Below, piece by piece: positions 36,072-45,121 of a stretch of DNA of 64,000 nucleotides (positions are counted from its first letter, which is position 1; each line of letters begins with the position of its first letter). The notes below the pieces were generated by a model. That model was given only the letters and a program-made list of their open reading frames with translations, was not told where the DNA came from and searched no databases. Made by a program: the position numbers and the translations under genes. The stretch is from Desulfovibrio sp. Its GTDB lineage: Bacteria; Desulfobacterota; Desulfovibrionia; Desulfovibrionales; Desulfovibrionaceae. The DNA lies in assembly GCF_019422935.1 (NCBI RefSeq), contig NZ_JAHZCJ010000002.1, forward strand, positions 1 through 64,000. Direction: 5' to 3'.

Positions 36072-38078
36072 TTACTTCCCAAGCTGCCGGAAAAGGCCTT
36101 CCGCCACTTCCAGCACATGCGCCACGGTAAAGCCCAGACGCTCAAAAACGATCTTGGCAGGGGCGGAAGCGCCAAAACGCTCCATACCGACCACCGCGCC
36201 GTCCAGGCCCACATACTTGCGCCAGTAATCCGCAGCGGCGGCTTCAATGGCAATGCGGGCGCGCACGCCACGGGGCAATACGCTTTCCTTGTAGGCCGCG
36301 TCCTGCGCGTCAAAAATCTCTGCGCAGGGCATGGAGACTACGCGGGCCTTGCGGCCATCGGCGGTCAGCTGATCAGCGGCTTCAAGGGCAAGCGACACTT
36401 CGGAACCAGTGGCTATAAGGATGATCTCGGGCGTGCCTTCGCAGTCGCGCAGCACATAGCCGCCGCGTGCGATGGCTTCCACCTGGGCGGCATCGCGCTG
36501 GCAGAAAGGCAGATTCTGGCGCGAGAGCGAAAGCCCGGTGGGCGTGTGGACGCTTTCAAGGGCGCTACGCCAGGCCACGGCGGTTTCCACCGTGTCGCAG
36601 GGACGCCACAGATTGAAATTGGGCATAAGGCGCAGCATGCCGAGCTGTTCCACAGGCTGGTGGGTGGGGCCGTCTTCGCCCACGCCGATGGAGTCGTGCG
36701 TCAGCACCCACACGGCGCGGATGCCCATGATGGCAGCCAGCCGCAGGGCGTTCTTGGCCTGATCGGCAAAGGACATGAACGTGCCCGCGTAGGGGATGAA
36801 CCCGCCGTGCAGGGCAAAGCCGTTCATGATGGCGCTCATACCGAATTCGCGCACGCCGTAGGAAACATAGTTGCCCTTGTGGGTCTGCACGTCCATATGC
36901 TCGGAGGCGCTGGTCAACGTACCCACGGAGCCGGTGAGGTCGGCTGAGCCGCCCACAAGTTCGGGCAGGCGGGGCACGAGGCATTCAAGGGTTTTCTTGG
37001 AGGCCACGCGCGTTGCCGTTGTTTCGGCCTTGCTCACGGCTTCTTCAATCATGCCACGCGCAATGGCGGCCCAGTCTTCGGGCAGTTCGCCGCGCATACG
37101 GCGGGTAAATTCTGCGGCAAGCTCGGGATTGGCCTTGGCGTAGGCGGCATAGGTATGCTCCCAGGCGGCCTCGGCAGCCTTGCCCTTTTCACGCGCGTCC
37201 CATGCGGAATACAGTTCCTGCGGCACGGTAAAGGGCTCTTCGGTCCAGCCCAGAGCCGCGCGGGTGGCTGCAATGCCATCGTCGCCAAGGGGCGAGCCGT
37301 GGCAGGATGCGGAATCGGCCTTGGGCGAACCAAAACCAATGTGGGTGCGGCAGATGATCAGGCTGGGACGGCTGTGGTCGGCCTTGGCTTCGGCAATGGC
37401 GGCGTCCAGAGCGGCGGCGTCGTGCCCGTTGATGGGGCCGATGACCTGCCAGTGGTAGGCGCGGAAGCGAGCCGCCACGTCTTCGTTGAACCAGCCGTCA
37501 ATCTTGCCGTCAATGGAAATACCGTTGGAGTCATAAAGGGCTATGAGCTTGCCCAGGCCCCAGGTGCCAGCCAGAGAGCAGGCCTCGTGCGAAACGCCTT
37601 CCATGAGGCAGCCGTCGCCCGTGAACACATAGGTGTGGTGATCCACAACCGTGTGCTCGGGCGTGTTGTAGCGGGCGGCCAGCATGCTTTCGGCCAGCGC
37701 CATGCCCACGGCGGAAGAAATGCCCTGCCCCAACGGGCCGGTGGTCATTTCAATGCCCAGATCAGGCTCGTATTCAGGGTGCCCTGCGGTTTTGGCCCCC
37801 CACTGGCGGAAGTTGCGCAGTTCCTCCATGGGCAGATCATAGCCCGTGAGGTGCAGCAAGGCATAGAGCAGCATGGAGGCATGACCGTTGGAAAGCACAA
37901 AGCGGTCGCGGTCAAACCAGCGGGGATTGCTCGGATTGTGCTTGAAACCGTGACGCCACAGGGCTTCGGCCATGTCGGCCATGCCCAGAGGTGCGCCGGG
38001 GTGACCGGAGCGGGCTTTTTCAATGGCGTCCATGGCAAGGGCGCGGATGGCATTGGCGCACTGTCTGCGGGTGGGCAT
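36072..38078 (-). CDS. tkt: Transketolase
   Basis: 668 residues. Thiamine diphosphate enzyme transferring two-carbon units in the non-oxidative pentose phosphate route. The TPP motif is [13 protein letters not shown]; other marks are [18 protein letters not shown] near the N-terminus and [16 protein letters not shown] in the pyrimidine-binding domain. The length is normal. It begins 11 bases after rpe ends, so the two are cotranscribed. Confidence 0.97.
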   Translation of the reverse strand: MPTRRQCANAIRALAMDAIEKARSGHPGAPLGMADMAEALWRHGFKHNPSNPRWFDRDRFVLSNGHASMLLYALLHLTGYDLPMEELRNFRQWGAKTAGHPEYEPDLGIEMTTGPLGQGISSAVGMALAESMLAARYNTPEHTVVDHHTYVFTGDGCLMEGVSHEACSLAGTWGLGKLIALYDSNGISIDGKIDGWFNEDVAARFRAYHWQVIGPINGHDAAALDAAIAEAKADHSRPSLIICRTHIGFGSPKADSASCHGSPLGDDGIAATRAALGWTEEPFTVPQELYSAWDAREKGKAAEAAWEHTYAAYAKANPELAAEFTRRMRGELPEDWAAIARGMIEEAVSKAETTATRVASKKTLECLVPRLPELVGGSADLTGSVGTLTSASEHMDVQTHKGNYVSYGVREFGMSAIMNGFALHGGFIPYAGTFMSFADQAKNALRLAAIMGIRAVWVLTHDSIGVGEDGPTHQPVEQLGMLRLMPNFNLWRPCDTVETAVAWRSALESVHTPTGLSLSRQNLPFCQRDAAQVEAIARGGYVLRDCEGTPEIILIATGSEVSLALEAADQLTADGRKARVVSMPCAEIFDAQDAAYKESVLPRGVRARIAIEAAAADYWRKYVGLDGAVVGMERFGASAPAKIVFERLGFTVAHVLEVAEGLFRQLGK

Positions 38079-38089
38079 GACTCTTTCCT

Positions 38090-38809
38090 CTACTTTTGCG
38101 TGATATGGTTGGCGGCGCGGCGTCTCAGGGCATCCTCCGCATGGCGGGGCGTTTTGCCCGCAAGCGGAGCCTTAAAGGCGGCAAGCCGTTTTTCGTAAGG
38201 TTTGTGGCCAAAAAAGGCCGAGCCGGACACAAGCACTTCCGCCCCGGCGTCCACAAGCTCGGCCGTGTTTTCGGGGCATACGCCGCCGTCGATCTGGATG
38301 AGCGCCTCGGCCCCGCCGTTGGCGTCAAGCATCTGCCGGGCCGCGCGGATTTTGTCGAACGTGGAGGGGATGAATGCCTGACCCGAAAAACCGGGGTTCA
38401 CACTCATGAGCAGCAGCATGTCCATATCCGCCGCCAGCCAGCGGGCCGCGCTCACATCCGTGCCGGGGTTGAGGGCAAGCCCCGCCTTGCAGCCCATGGC
38501 CCGGATGGCCGTGAGGGTACGTTGCGGGTGCTTGTCGGCCTCGGCATGGATGACCAGCATGTCTGCCCCTGCCTTGTGGAAGTCGGCAATGTAGCGGGCC
38601 GGATCATTCACCATGAGGTGCACGTCAAAAAAAAGCCCGCTGACAGACCGTAGAGCCTTTATCAGCGGGGGACCAAAGGTGATGTTGGGCACAAAAGCCC
38701 CGTCCATCACGTCCAGATGCAGCCAAGTGACTCCGGCGGCCTCAAGGGCGCCAAGCTCTTCGGCCAGACGGGCAAAATCGGCAGACAGCAATGAAGGCGA
38801 TAAGATCAT
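38090..38809 (-). CDS. rpe: Ribulose-phosphate 3-epimerase
   Basis: 239 residues, TIM barrel. It interconverts ribulose-5-P and xylulose-5-P. Signatures: [34 protein letters not shown] and [14 protein letters not shown]. The ATG at 38,807-38,809 lacks a clear SD, and a GTG 14 codons upstream is an alternative. The C-terminus is slightly longer than usual. It forms a unit with tkt and pgk. Confidence 0.96.
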   Translation of the reverse strand: MILSPSLLSADFARLAEELGALEAAGVTWLHLDVMDGAFVPNITFGPPLIKALRSVSGLFFDVHLMVNDPARYIADFHKAGADMLVIHAEADKHPQRTLTAIRAMGCKAGLALNPGTDVSAARWLAADMDMLLLMSVNPGFSGQAFIPSTFDKIRAARQMLDANGGAEALIQIDGGVCPENTAELVDAGAEVLVSGSAFFGHKPYEKRLAAFKAPLAGKTPRHAEDALRRRAANHITQK

Positions 38810-38915
38810 GATTATATCGGGGTGAGCCTGTTTGCGGGGGAGGGCCACCAACAGAAAGGGTCGCCTCCCCCGCGTCCCTTCCCTGAAATATTTAGTTGCG
38901 CCAGCAGGCCGCAGC

Positions 38916-39269
38916 CTATTTTTCGCTGAGCAGACGGCGCAGCGAGGTCAGCTCCCGCTGGAGCATGCGCATAAAATCCGGGTCCGGCACCGCCGCCACA
39001 CGTTCGGGCAGGCTTTCATCCACCACGGCGCTGCCTGCAAGTACGCGGCGCGCGCCTTCAATGGTCATGCCCTGCTCATGCAGCAACTGCCGGATACGAC
39101 GCAAGAGGGCCACGTTTTCTTCCGTGTACAGGCGCTGCCCCTTACCGGTGCGCAGCGGCGCCAACTGGGGAAACTCTGTTTCCCAGAAGCGCAACACATG
39201 GGTTTTGAGGTCGAGCAGTTCCGCGACCTCACCTATGCGGTAGGTATTGTCGGGCGTGTGGTCCGACAT
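38916..39269 (-). CDS. MerR-family transcriptional regulator
   Basis: 117 residues. The HTH segment YRIGEVAELLDLKTHVLRFWETEF is typical of MerR regulators, followed by the wing and a short dimerisation coil ending LQRELTSLRRLLSEK. There is no cysteine-rich effector site. AGGAGG precedes the ATG. In related bacteria a similar small MerR gene often follows pheT; here a strong hairpin separates it from pheT. Confidence 0.9.
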   Translation of the reverse strand: MSDHTPDNTYRIGEVAELLDLKTHVLRFWETEFPQLAPLRTGKGQRLYTEENVALLRRIRQLLHEQGMTIEGARRVLAGSAVVDESLPERVAAVPDPDFMRMLQRELTSLRRLLSEK

Positions 39270-39310
39270 GTCATACCCCTCCTGACACTCTCTGAAAATG
39301 TGCCGGAATT

Positions 39311-39338
39311 GCGCAGGCCCGAAAAAACGGGCCTGCGC
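39311..39338 (-). terminator. Strong hairpin between pheT and the merR-type gene
   Basis: GCGCAGGCCCG (39,311-39,321) pairs perfectly with CGGGCCTGCGC (39,328-39,338) across a loop of six A. No T-run follows on the minus strand, so it may reduce rather than end readthrough into merR, rpe, tkt and pgk. Confidence 0.6.
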
Positions 39339-39346
39339 GCACTGTG

Positions 39347-41755
39347 TTAAATTTTCACGCCCAGAGCGCTTACAAGCGACTGTGCCACCTTCTCCCGCTC
39401 CTTGTCCACTTCCGTATCCTTGAGGGTACGCTCCGCATGGCGGAACGTGAGCCGGAAGGTCAGGTTGCGCACGGGTTCCCCGCCCTGTTCCGTCTTGGGT
39501 TCAAAGCAGTCCACCAGGGCCACTTCGTCCAGCAGGGGCAGCTTGAGCCCCTGCACGTGGGCAGTAATGTCGGCCACCTTGAGGCCCGGCCCGGCGGTCA
39601 CGGTAATGTCGCGTCGCACGGGAGGATACACTGGCAGGGGCGCAAAGCGCACCGTGGCGGCATCGTGCAGTTCACGCAGGATGTCGAGGTTCATTTCAGC
39701 CAGCCACACGTCCTTGCGGGCGTGGTATTCGTCGGCCATGGCGGGTTTGACCCGTCCCATGAAGCCCACCGCGCGGCCATTCACAAAGACGTTCACGCAG
39801 GGCAGCAAAAAGGCGTGTTCCGGAGCCAGTTCATAGCTGGGCGCGCCAAGGTGCAGATAGTGCAGCAGGTTTTCCACCACGCCCTTGAGGTCGGCATAAT
39901 CCATGTCGCCCTCAGCCTGGGGCCAGGCCGTGTCGTAGCGCGCGCCATACAGCAGCACGCCCAGCATGCCCGTTTCGCGGGCGGTGGTTTCAGAAGCGGC
40001 GTCAGCTTCAAAGATGTTGGCAAGTTCAAACAGCCGCAGACCCTGCGCGCCCTGGGCGAGGTTGTTGCGCAGATCGTACATGAGGCCCGGTGCCAGCGCG
40101 GTGCGCAGGGCGTCCTGCTCCGCCGAGAGCGGATTCATGATGGAAATGCGGCCCTCGCGCGGCATGGCAAGATGATCCATGTCCTTGTGGCCCACAAAGC
40201 TGTAGTTCACGGCTTCGTTGAGACCGAGGCCAGCGCCCCAGTGCTTGAGGCGCGACCAGAATCCATAGCGCGATTCAGGCTCGCCAGCGCGGTCGAGGTT
40301 GCGGGCAATGGCGGGCAGCACGGGGGCAATGGTATCCAGCCCGTGCACGCGGCCCACTTCTTCAATCAAATCAGCCTCGCGGGTGAGGTCGGGCCGCCAG
40401 GAGGGCTGGCTCACGCGCCACACGGGGCTGCTTTCGCCCTTGTCCACATTGCAGCCCATGCCGGTGAGCACCTTTTCGTCAAAGTCCGCGCCAAGCTGCA
40501 CACCCAGCAGGGAATCGGCCCGCGCGGGGCGGAATTCAATGCTTGCCGCCTTGAAGGGGCGGGGTTCGTTGATGGAAAGGCCGCGCTGCACGCGCCCGCC
40601 GCTGACGGCGGCCATCATGGCGCAGGCGCGGTCAAGCGCCCACACGGTGCGCTGCTGGTCTATGCCGCGCTCAAAGCGATAGGATGCCTCGGACGAGAGG
40701 CCCAGACGGCGCGATGTTTTGCGGATGGTGGCGGGCTTGAAGACCGCGCTTTCCAGAAACACATTGGTGCTGGCATCGGAAATTTCGCTGTTCAGGCCGC
40801 CCATAACGCCAGCAAGGGCGACCGCACGCGCGCCGTCGCGGATGCAGAGGTCGGCAGAGGTGAGCGCGCGCTCCTGCCCGTCAAGCGTTGTGAAGATGTC
40901 GCCTTCCTGCGCGCGACGCACCACGATGCGGCCACCTTCCAGCTTGTCCATGTCAAAGGAGTGCAGGGGCTGACCATATTCAAACAGAATGTAGTTGGTC
41001 ACGTCCACGATATTGGAAATGGGGCGCACACCCACGGCATGCAGGCGGTGGCGCAGGCGCATGGGCGAAGGCCCGATCTTGACGCCCGTGATGACGCGGC
41101 CGGAATACAGCCAGCAGTGCTCGGGGTCGTCAATATCAATGGGAACCAACACTTCCGCGCCAGAGTCCAGCTCCAACGGCAGCTCGGGTATGGAGAGAGG
41201 CAGGTTGCAGGCCAGGGCAGTTTCACGCGCAAGGCCAAGAACCGAAAGGCAGTCGGCGCGGTTGGGCGTGATGGAAATATCCAGCACTTCGCGGTCAAGC
41301 TCAAGCTGCTCCACAAGGGGTTTGCCCACCACAAAGCTTTCGGGCAGCACCATGATGCCGGTGTGGTCTTCGGTCAGGCCCAGTTCGCGCTCGGAGCAGA
41401 TCATGCCAAAAGAGGGCGCGCCGCGCAGTTTGGCCTTTTTGATCATCATGCCGTCGGGCATCTTGGTGCCCACAAGGGCCACAGGCACTTTCTGGCCCGC
41501 AGCCACGTTGGGCGCGCCGCAAACGATATCAAGCAACTCGCCCTGTCCGGCGTCCACCTTGCAGACGTGCAGGTGGTCGGATTCCGGATGATTGTCGCAC
41601 GAAACCACATGCCCCACCACAATGGAGCTTATGGCATCGTAGGGCCGACTGATATCTTCCAGCTCAAGGCCGAGCATGGTCAGGCGGTCGCCCAGCGCCT
41701 CAGCCGTTCCTTCATACGGAGTAAATTCACGCAGCCATGAAAGTGAGAGCAGCAT
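39347..41755 (-). CDS. pheT: Phenylalanyl-tRNA synthetase beta subunit
   Basis: 802 residues, full length. Partner of PheS in the alpha2-beta2 synthetase. An EMAP/OB tRNA-binding domain occupies about 40-150 (VSCDNHPESDHLHVCKVDAG), B3/B4 editing domains the middle, and a C-terminal FDX-ACB anticodon-binding domain begins near PPVRRDITVTAGPG. It is separated from pheS by one small exported-protein gene on the same strand. Confidence 0.97.
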   Translation of the reverse strand: MLLSLSWLREFTPYEGTAEALGDRLTMLGLELEDISRPYDAISSIVVGHVVSCDNHPESDHLHVCKVDAGQGELLDIVCGAPNVAAGQKVPVALVGTKMPDGMMIKKAKLRGAPSFGMICSERELGLTEDHTGIMVLPESFVVGKPLVEQLELDREVLDISITPNRADCLSVLGLARETALACNLPLSIPELPLELDSGAEVLVPIDIDDPEHCWLYSGRVITGVKIGPSPMRLRHRLHAVGVRPISNIVDVTNYILFEYGQPLHSFDMDKLEGGRIVVRRAQEGDIFTTLDGQERALTSADLCIRDGARAVALAGVMGGLNSEISDASTNVFLESAVFKPATIRKTSRRLGLSSEASYRFERGIDQQRTVWALDRACAMMAAVSGGRVQRGLSINEPRPFKAASIEFRPARADSLLGVQLGADFDEKVLTGMGCNVDKGESSPVWRVSQPSWRPDLTREADLIEEVGRVHGLDTIAPVLPAIARNLDRAGEPESRYGFWSRLKHWGAGLGLNEAVNYSFVGHKDMDHLAMPREGRISIMNPLSAEQDALRTALAPGLMYDLRNNLAQGAQGLRLFELANIFEADAASETTARETGMLGVLLYGARYDTAWPQAEGDMDYADLKGVVENLLHYLHLGAPSYELAPEHAFLLPCVNVFVNGRAVGFMGRVKPAMADEYHARKDVWLAEMNLDILRELHDAATVRFAPLPVYPPVRRDITVTAGPGLKVADITAHVQGLKLPLLDEVALVDCFEPKTEQGGEPVRNLTFRLTFRHAERTLKDTEVDKEREKVAQSLVSALGVKI

Positions 41756-41785
41756 AGTTCGTCCTGTTTCCGCGCCTTGGCGTGG

Positions 41786-42220
41786 TTATTTGAAACTCCA
41801 GGCAGGAGTCTGATTTTGCGGATCGGGCAGTGGGCGCTCGTAGCGCTCGCTCTGGCCCGCGCCCACACCGTAGGCCCCGGGTCTGGGACGCTTGGGAGCG
41901 GGTTTTTCTTCCGGCTGGCGGTCGTCAATGGTGTTGCCGTAAGCGTCCGTATACCCCATGCCGCCCTCTGCCGTGCGCCCTGCGTTCTTGCTGGGCAAGG
42001 ATTCGATGCGTTTGGGTTCGCCCGGGGCGTCCATGCCCGAATGGCGCGGGGTGTAGGCTGAGGCGGCCTGAGCTTCATCCGCCGCCAGCCAGCACGGGCT
42101 GCCGGGCAACAGGGATGCCGCCAGCAGACACAGCAGCGCAAGGCATACGGGCAGCCCCGTGAGGCGACCTGCGCGCATGCGGGCATTGCTGCAATCTATG
42201 GGGCTCATAACGCTGGGCAT
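41786..42220 (-). CDS. Small exported protein of unknown function between pheS and pheT
   Basis: 144 residues. After about 14 polar residues there is a hydrophobic signal-like segment (LTGLPVCLALLCLLAASLL), then a Pro/Glu/Arg-rich tail containing GYTDAYGNTIDD and ending PQNQTPAWSFK. I do not recognise a family. AGGA lies five bases before the ATG at 42,218-42,220, and the gene begins six bases after pheS ends. Its retention inside the pheS-pheT pair is unusual. Confidence 0.65.
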   Translation of the reverse strand: MPSVMSPIDCSNARMRAGRLTGLPVCLALLCLLAASLLPGSPCWLAADEAQAASAYTPRHSGMDAPGEPKRIESLPSKNAGRTAEGGMGYTDAYGNTIDDRQPEEKPAPKRPRPGAYGVGAGQSERYERPLPDPQNQTPAWSFK

Positions 42221-42226
42221 AGTGTC

Positions 42227-43264
42227 CTACCGGGCAAACTGGCCAAGGAAGCGCACATCGTTTTCAAAAAACATCCGCAGATCGCCGATGCCGTACTTGA
42301 GCATGGTCACGCGTTCCACACCCATGCCAAAGGCAAAGCCGCTGACATCCGCAGGATAGCCCACGGCTTCAAACACGGCAGGGTCAACCATGCCACAACC
42401 AAGAATTTCAACCCAGCCCGTTGTTTTGCACACGCGGCAGGGCGCGTCGCCAATGTGCCCCTTGCCGCCGCACATGCAGCAGGAGATGTCCACTTCTGCC
42501 GAAGGTTCGGTAAAGGGGAAGAAGCTGGGGCGGAAGCGCACCTGGGTTTCCGCGCCAAAAACCGCGCGCACAAAGGCCGTGAGCGTGCCGCGCAGATGGG
42601 CCATGCTGATGCCCTCGCCCACCATGAGGCCTTCGATCTGATGGAACATGGGGGTGTGGGTGAGGTCGCTGTCGCGCCGGTACACCTTGCCGGGGGCAAT
42701 GACGGCCAGTGGAGGCTTGCGCGCCAGCATGGTGCGGGCCTGCACGGGCGAGGTGTGCGTACGCATGAGCACCTTTTCGGTGACATACAGGGTATCCTGC
42801 ATGTCGCGGGCGGGATGCTCGGGCGGCATGTTCAGGGCTTCAAAATTGTAGTAGTCGATTTCCACTTCCGGGCCGGAAGCCACGTCAAAGCCCAAACCCT
42901 GAAAAATCTGGCAGATTTCTTCCGTCACCAGGGTGGTGGGATGCAGGCTGCCGCGCCAGGGTGCGCGACCGGGAACGGAAGGATCGAAACGGCGCAGGGC
43001 TTCGGCCTCGCGCCCGGCCTCAAGAGCGGCCTTGCGGGCTTCGAACAGGGCGTTGCAGCGTTCTTTGACGCTGTTGGCGGTCTGGCCCACGGCGGGGCGC
43101 TCTGCCGGGGCCAGCGAGGGCAACTGGGCCATGATCTGGGCTATGCGGCCCTTGCGGCCCAGAACATCCACGCGCAAAGCCTCAAGGGCATCCAACGAAG
43201 AAGCCTGGCCCAGACCTTTTTCAAGTTCGGGAACCAGGCTTTCCAGTGCAGAAATCAGATCCAT
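42227..43264 (-). CDS. pheS: Phenylalanyl-tRNA synthetase alpha subunit
   Basis: 345 residues, class II synthetase catalytic subunit. An N-terminal coiled coil binds tRNA. Motif 2 lies around [20 protein letters not shown], and motif 3 around [19 protein letters not shown] zinc-like [15 protein letters not shown] segment is present, as in many bacterial PheS. It is the first gene of the phe operon. Confidence 0.97.
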   Translation of the reverse strand: MDLISALESLVPELEKGLGQASSLDALEALRVDVLGRKGRIAQIMAQLPSLAPAERPAVGQTANSVKERCNALFEARKAALEAGREAEALRRFDPSVPGRAPWRGSLHPTTLVTEEICQIFQGLGFDVASGPEVEIDYYNFEALNMPPEHPARDMQDTLYVTEKVLMRTHTSPVQARTMLARKPPLAVIAPGKVYRRDSDLTHTPMFHQIEGLMVGEGISMAHLRGTLTAFVRAVFGAETQVRFRPSFFPFTEPSAEVDISCCMCGGKGHIGDAPCRVCKTTGWVEILGCGMVDPAVFEAVGYPADVSGFAFGMGVERVTMLKYGIGDLRMFFENDVRFLGQFAR

Positions 43265-43449
43265 AGCGGATATCCCAATGCCGCGCGGCGCGGCTTTTTG
43301 TTAAGGGAGACGCAGAAAAACGGAAATGACGGCACCCGCTCGCGGCTTGGCCTGACGGCCCTGCCCTGCGGAACATCCTGCCATTTCTGCGATCTGCGCA
43401 TCCTCACGGCATGAATTCGCCCTGCCCGCCGGGCAATCCCCGGCGATAC
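43265..43449. other. Gap between the rplT terminator and pheS
   Basis: No gene is supportable here. A plus-strand GCCGCG/CGCGGC hairpin followed by five T lies near 43,282-43,302, just upstream of the pheS start. The promoter of the phe operon must lie here, but I cannot point to convincing -35 and -10 boxes. Confidence 0.4.
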
Positions 43450-43494
43450 AAAAAAATCAAGGCGCGGACGGCGCTTGTGCACCGCCCGCGCCTT
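43450..43494 (-). terminator. Intrinsic terminator of the thrS-infC-rpmI-rplT operon
   Basis: On the minus strand AAGGCGCGGGCGG pairs with CCGTCCGCGCCTT and is followed by GA and seven T. It lies about 100 bases past the rplT stop. Confidence 0.9.
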
Positions 43495-43592
43495 ATACCA
43501 TGCAAGGCCCCGCTCCCGCAAGCCGCGCTGCGCTTTAAAAGCCGCAGGCGTCGCTGCCAGGAGGTCTCCCTCCGGCGCGGGGAGCACCGCTC

Positions 43593-43946
43593 TTAATTCA
43601 GAGCGGCCTTGGCCAGATCGACGATCTTGGCGAAGTCGTCCTTGTGATACACGGCAAGGTCAGCCAGAACCTTGCGGTTCAGCTCAATGCCAGCCTGCTT
43701 GAGACCGTGCATGAAGCGGCTGTAGGAAAGACCGCTCAGACGCGCGCCGGCGTTGATGCGGAGAATCCACAGAGTGCGGAAATCGCGTTTCCTCTGCTTG
43801 CGGCCCACATAGGAGTACTGCATCGAGCGTTCCACAGCCTCGCGCGCGGTGCGGTACAGACGGCTGCGACCACCACGAAAACCCTTGGCTGCGCTCAAAT
43901 ATTTTTTATGACGACGATGACTTGCAAGACCTCTCTTCACACGCAT
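43593..43946 (-). CDS. rplT: 50S ribosomal protein L20
   Basis: 117 residues, full length. It binds 23S rRNA early in assembly, and in other bacteria represses its own operon. The opening [21 protein letters not shown] and the later [20 protein letters not shown] are diagnostic. AAGGAGG lies nine bases before the ATG. Unlike the usual tight rpmI-rplT arrangement, 318 structured bases precede it. Confidence 0.98.
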   Translation of the reverse strand: MRVKRGLASHRRHKKYLSAAKGFRGGRSRLYRTAREAVERSMQYSYVGRKQRKRDFRTLWILRINAGARLSGLSYSRFMHGLKQAGIELNRKVLADLAVYHKDDFAKIVDLAKAALN

Positions 43947-44264
43947 ATGCGTTGCCTCCTTCTCCCAACTAGGCGGAGGAATGCCCGTTGGGGAGCGTAA
44001 AAAACTTCAGGCTCTCAAATGAGAGACGCGGATTGAACGTCAGTCGCGGCTCCGCATGCGCCGCCGATGCCGTAGCATCGCGCTGAATTACCTTTTCCCG
44101 TCAGAATCTGCTTTACACGCTCACAGCATCTACTGTGATTTGCGCAGGATTTTTACTTGCGGACAAGAAAGCCAAGCGGCGCGCCGAAGCGGAGCATAGC
44201 AGCCTATGTGACCGAGGCGCGCCCGCGTAGGCTGCCGCAGTCAGCAAGTAAAAAGACAAGCAAA
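43947..44264 (-). promoter_or_regulatory. Long structured spacer between rpmI and rplT (candidate L20 leader)
   Basis: In the transcript an 11-bp stem (TTTTTACTTGC at 44,244-44,254 with GCAAGTAAAAA at 44,150-44,160) encloses paired GGCGCGCC copies and a CATAG/CTATG hairpin. It is followed by CACAG/CTGTG, a GATGC-TACG-GCATC tetraloop hairpin, GCGGC/GCCGC, and CTCTCA-TT-TGAGAG (44,012-44,025) with six T nine bases later, a terminator-like arrangement. No gene is supportable. A regulatory leader that lets L20 or another signal control rplT separately is plausible. Confidence 0.5.
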
Positions 44265-44462
44265 TTAGCCGTTGGGCAGCATCCGGCGCACAGCCTTCTC
44301 ATTGGTCTGATCCACCAGGGTGGACTGACCCAGGCGCATTTTGCGGCTGGCGGCCTTCTTCGTCAGAATGTGGCGCAGGTTCTGGCGGCGACGCTTGAAC
44401 TTGCCGCTGCCGGTCTGCGAAAAACGCTTGGCGGCGGAACGCCGGGTTTTGATCTTGGGCAT
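44265..44462 (-). CDS. rpmI: 50S ribosomal protein L35
   Basis: 65 residues. The start MPKIKTRRSAAKRFSQTGSG and the late KKAASRKMRLGQ are typical. The ATG at 44,460-44,462 has AAGGAG; a longer upstream frame is rejected. It lies 121 bases after infC. Confidence 0.97.
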   Translation of the reverse strand: MPKIKTRRSAAKRFSQTGSGKFKRRRQNLRHILTKKAASRKMRLGQSTLVDQTNEKAVRRMLPNG

Positions 44463-44583
44463 GGCGTACTCCTTAAAAACGTATACACTCGGACGCCGTT
44501 TTACGGGCGCACCGAGGGAAGGGCATAATGCCCCAAAGCACCGAACCACGCAAGGGGAAATTCACATCCCCCGCACAGACGGT

Positions 44584-45120
44584 CTACGACTGCTTTTTGG
44601 GCACCAGCATCATCTGCAAGGTGCGGCCTTCGGCGCGGGCTTCCTGATCCACCTTGGCGATATCGGCAAGGTCTTGCACAACCCGTTCAAGAATGGCCAT
44701 ACCGCGATCTTTATGCACAATTTCGCGGCCCCTGAAAAACACCGTAATCTTACAGCGGTCACCCTCTTCAAGAAAACGGCGGATGTGGCGGACCTTGGTT
44801 TCGTAATCATGGTCGTCGGTTTTGGGACGAACCTTGATTTCCTTAATCTGCACCACGGCCTGCCGCTTTTTGGCTTCCTGCTTCTTTTTCTGCTGTTCGT
44901 ACTTGAACTTGCCGTAGTCCATTATGCGACAAACGGGCGGTTCAGAAGTGGAAGCCACTTCCACAAGATCCATGCCGGCTTCTTTGGCCCGGTCAATAGC
45001 ATCGTTGCGTTGCAGAATTCCAAGCTGCTCGCCATCGGCGGCGATCACGCGCACTTCACGGGCGCGGATCATCTCGTTGCGACGCACGCCGTCCTGCGGC
45101 ATGTCGCGACGGAATCTCAT
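44584..45120 (-). CDS. infC: Translation initiation factor IF-3
   Basis: 178 residues. The N-terminal domain includes VRRNEMIRAREVRVI and DLVEVASTSEPPVCRIMDYG; the linker is Lys-rich and the C-terminal domain has EIKVRPKTDDHDY. It binds the 30S subunit and checks start codons. The ATG is one base after the thrS stop and has no visible SD, so translation probably depends on coupling to thrS. Many infC genes use rare starts; here an ATG is present. Confidence 0.97.
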   Translation of the reverse strand: MRFRRDMPQDGVRRNEMIRAREVRVIAADGEQLGILQRNDAIDRAKEAGMDLVEVASTSEPPVCRIMDYGKFKYEQQKKKQEAKKRQAVVQIKEIKVRPKTDDHDYETKVRHIRRFLEEGDRCKITVFFRGREIVHKDRGMAILERVVQDLADIAKVDQEARAEGRTLQMMLVPKKQS

Positions 45121-45121
45121 A

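Noticed and set aside
34738-36228. 496-codon plus-strand frame opposite pgk
   Set aside because: Antisense shadow of pgk; composition is unnatural and the real gene has all its motifs on the minus strand.
39344-41740. 798-codon open frame on the plus strand opposite pheT
   Set aside because: It is the antisense shadow of the complete pheT gene: His/Gly-rich, without any recognisable motif or proper SD.
43255-43587. 110-codon minus-strand frame between rplT and pheS
   Set aside because: It runs through the rplT terminator and overlaps pheS; no SD and no recognisable domain.
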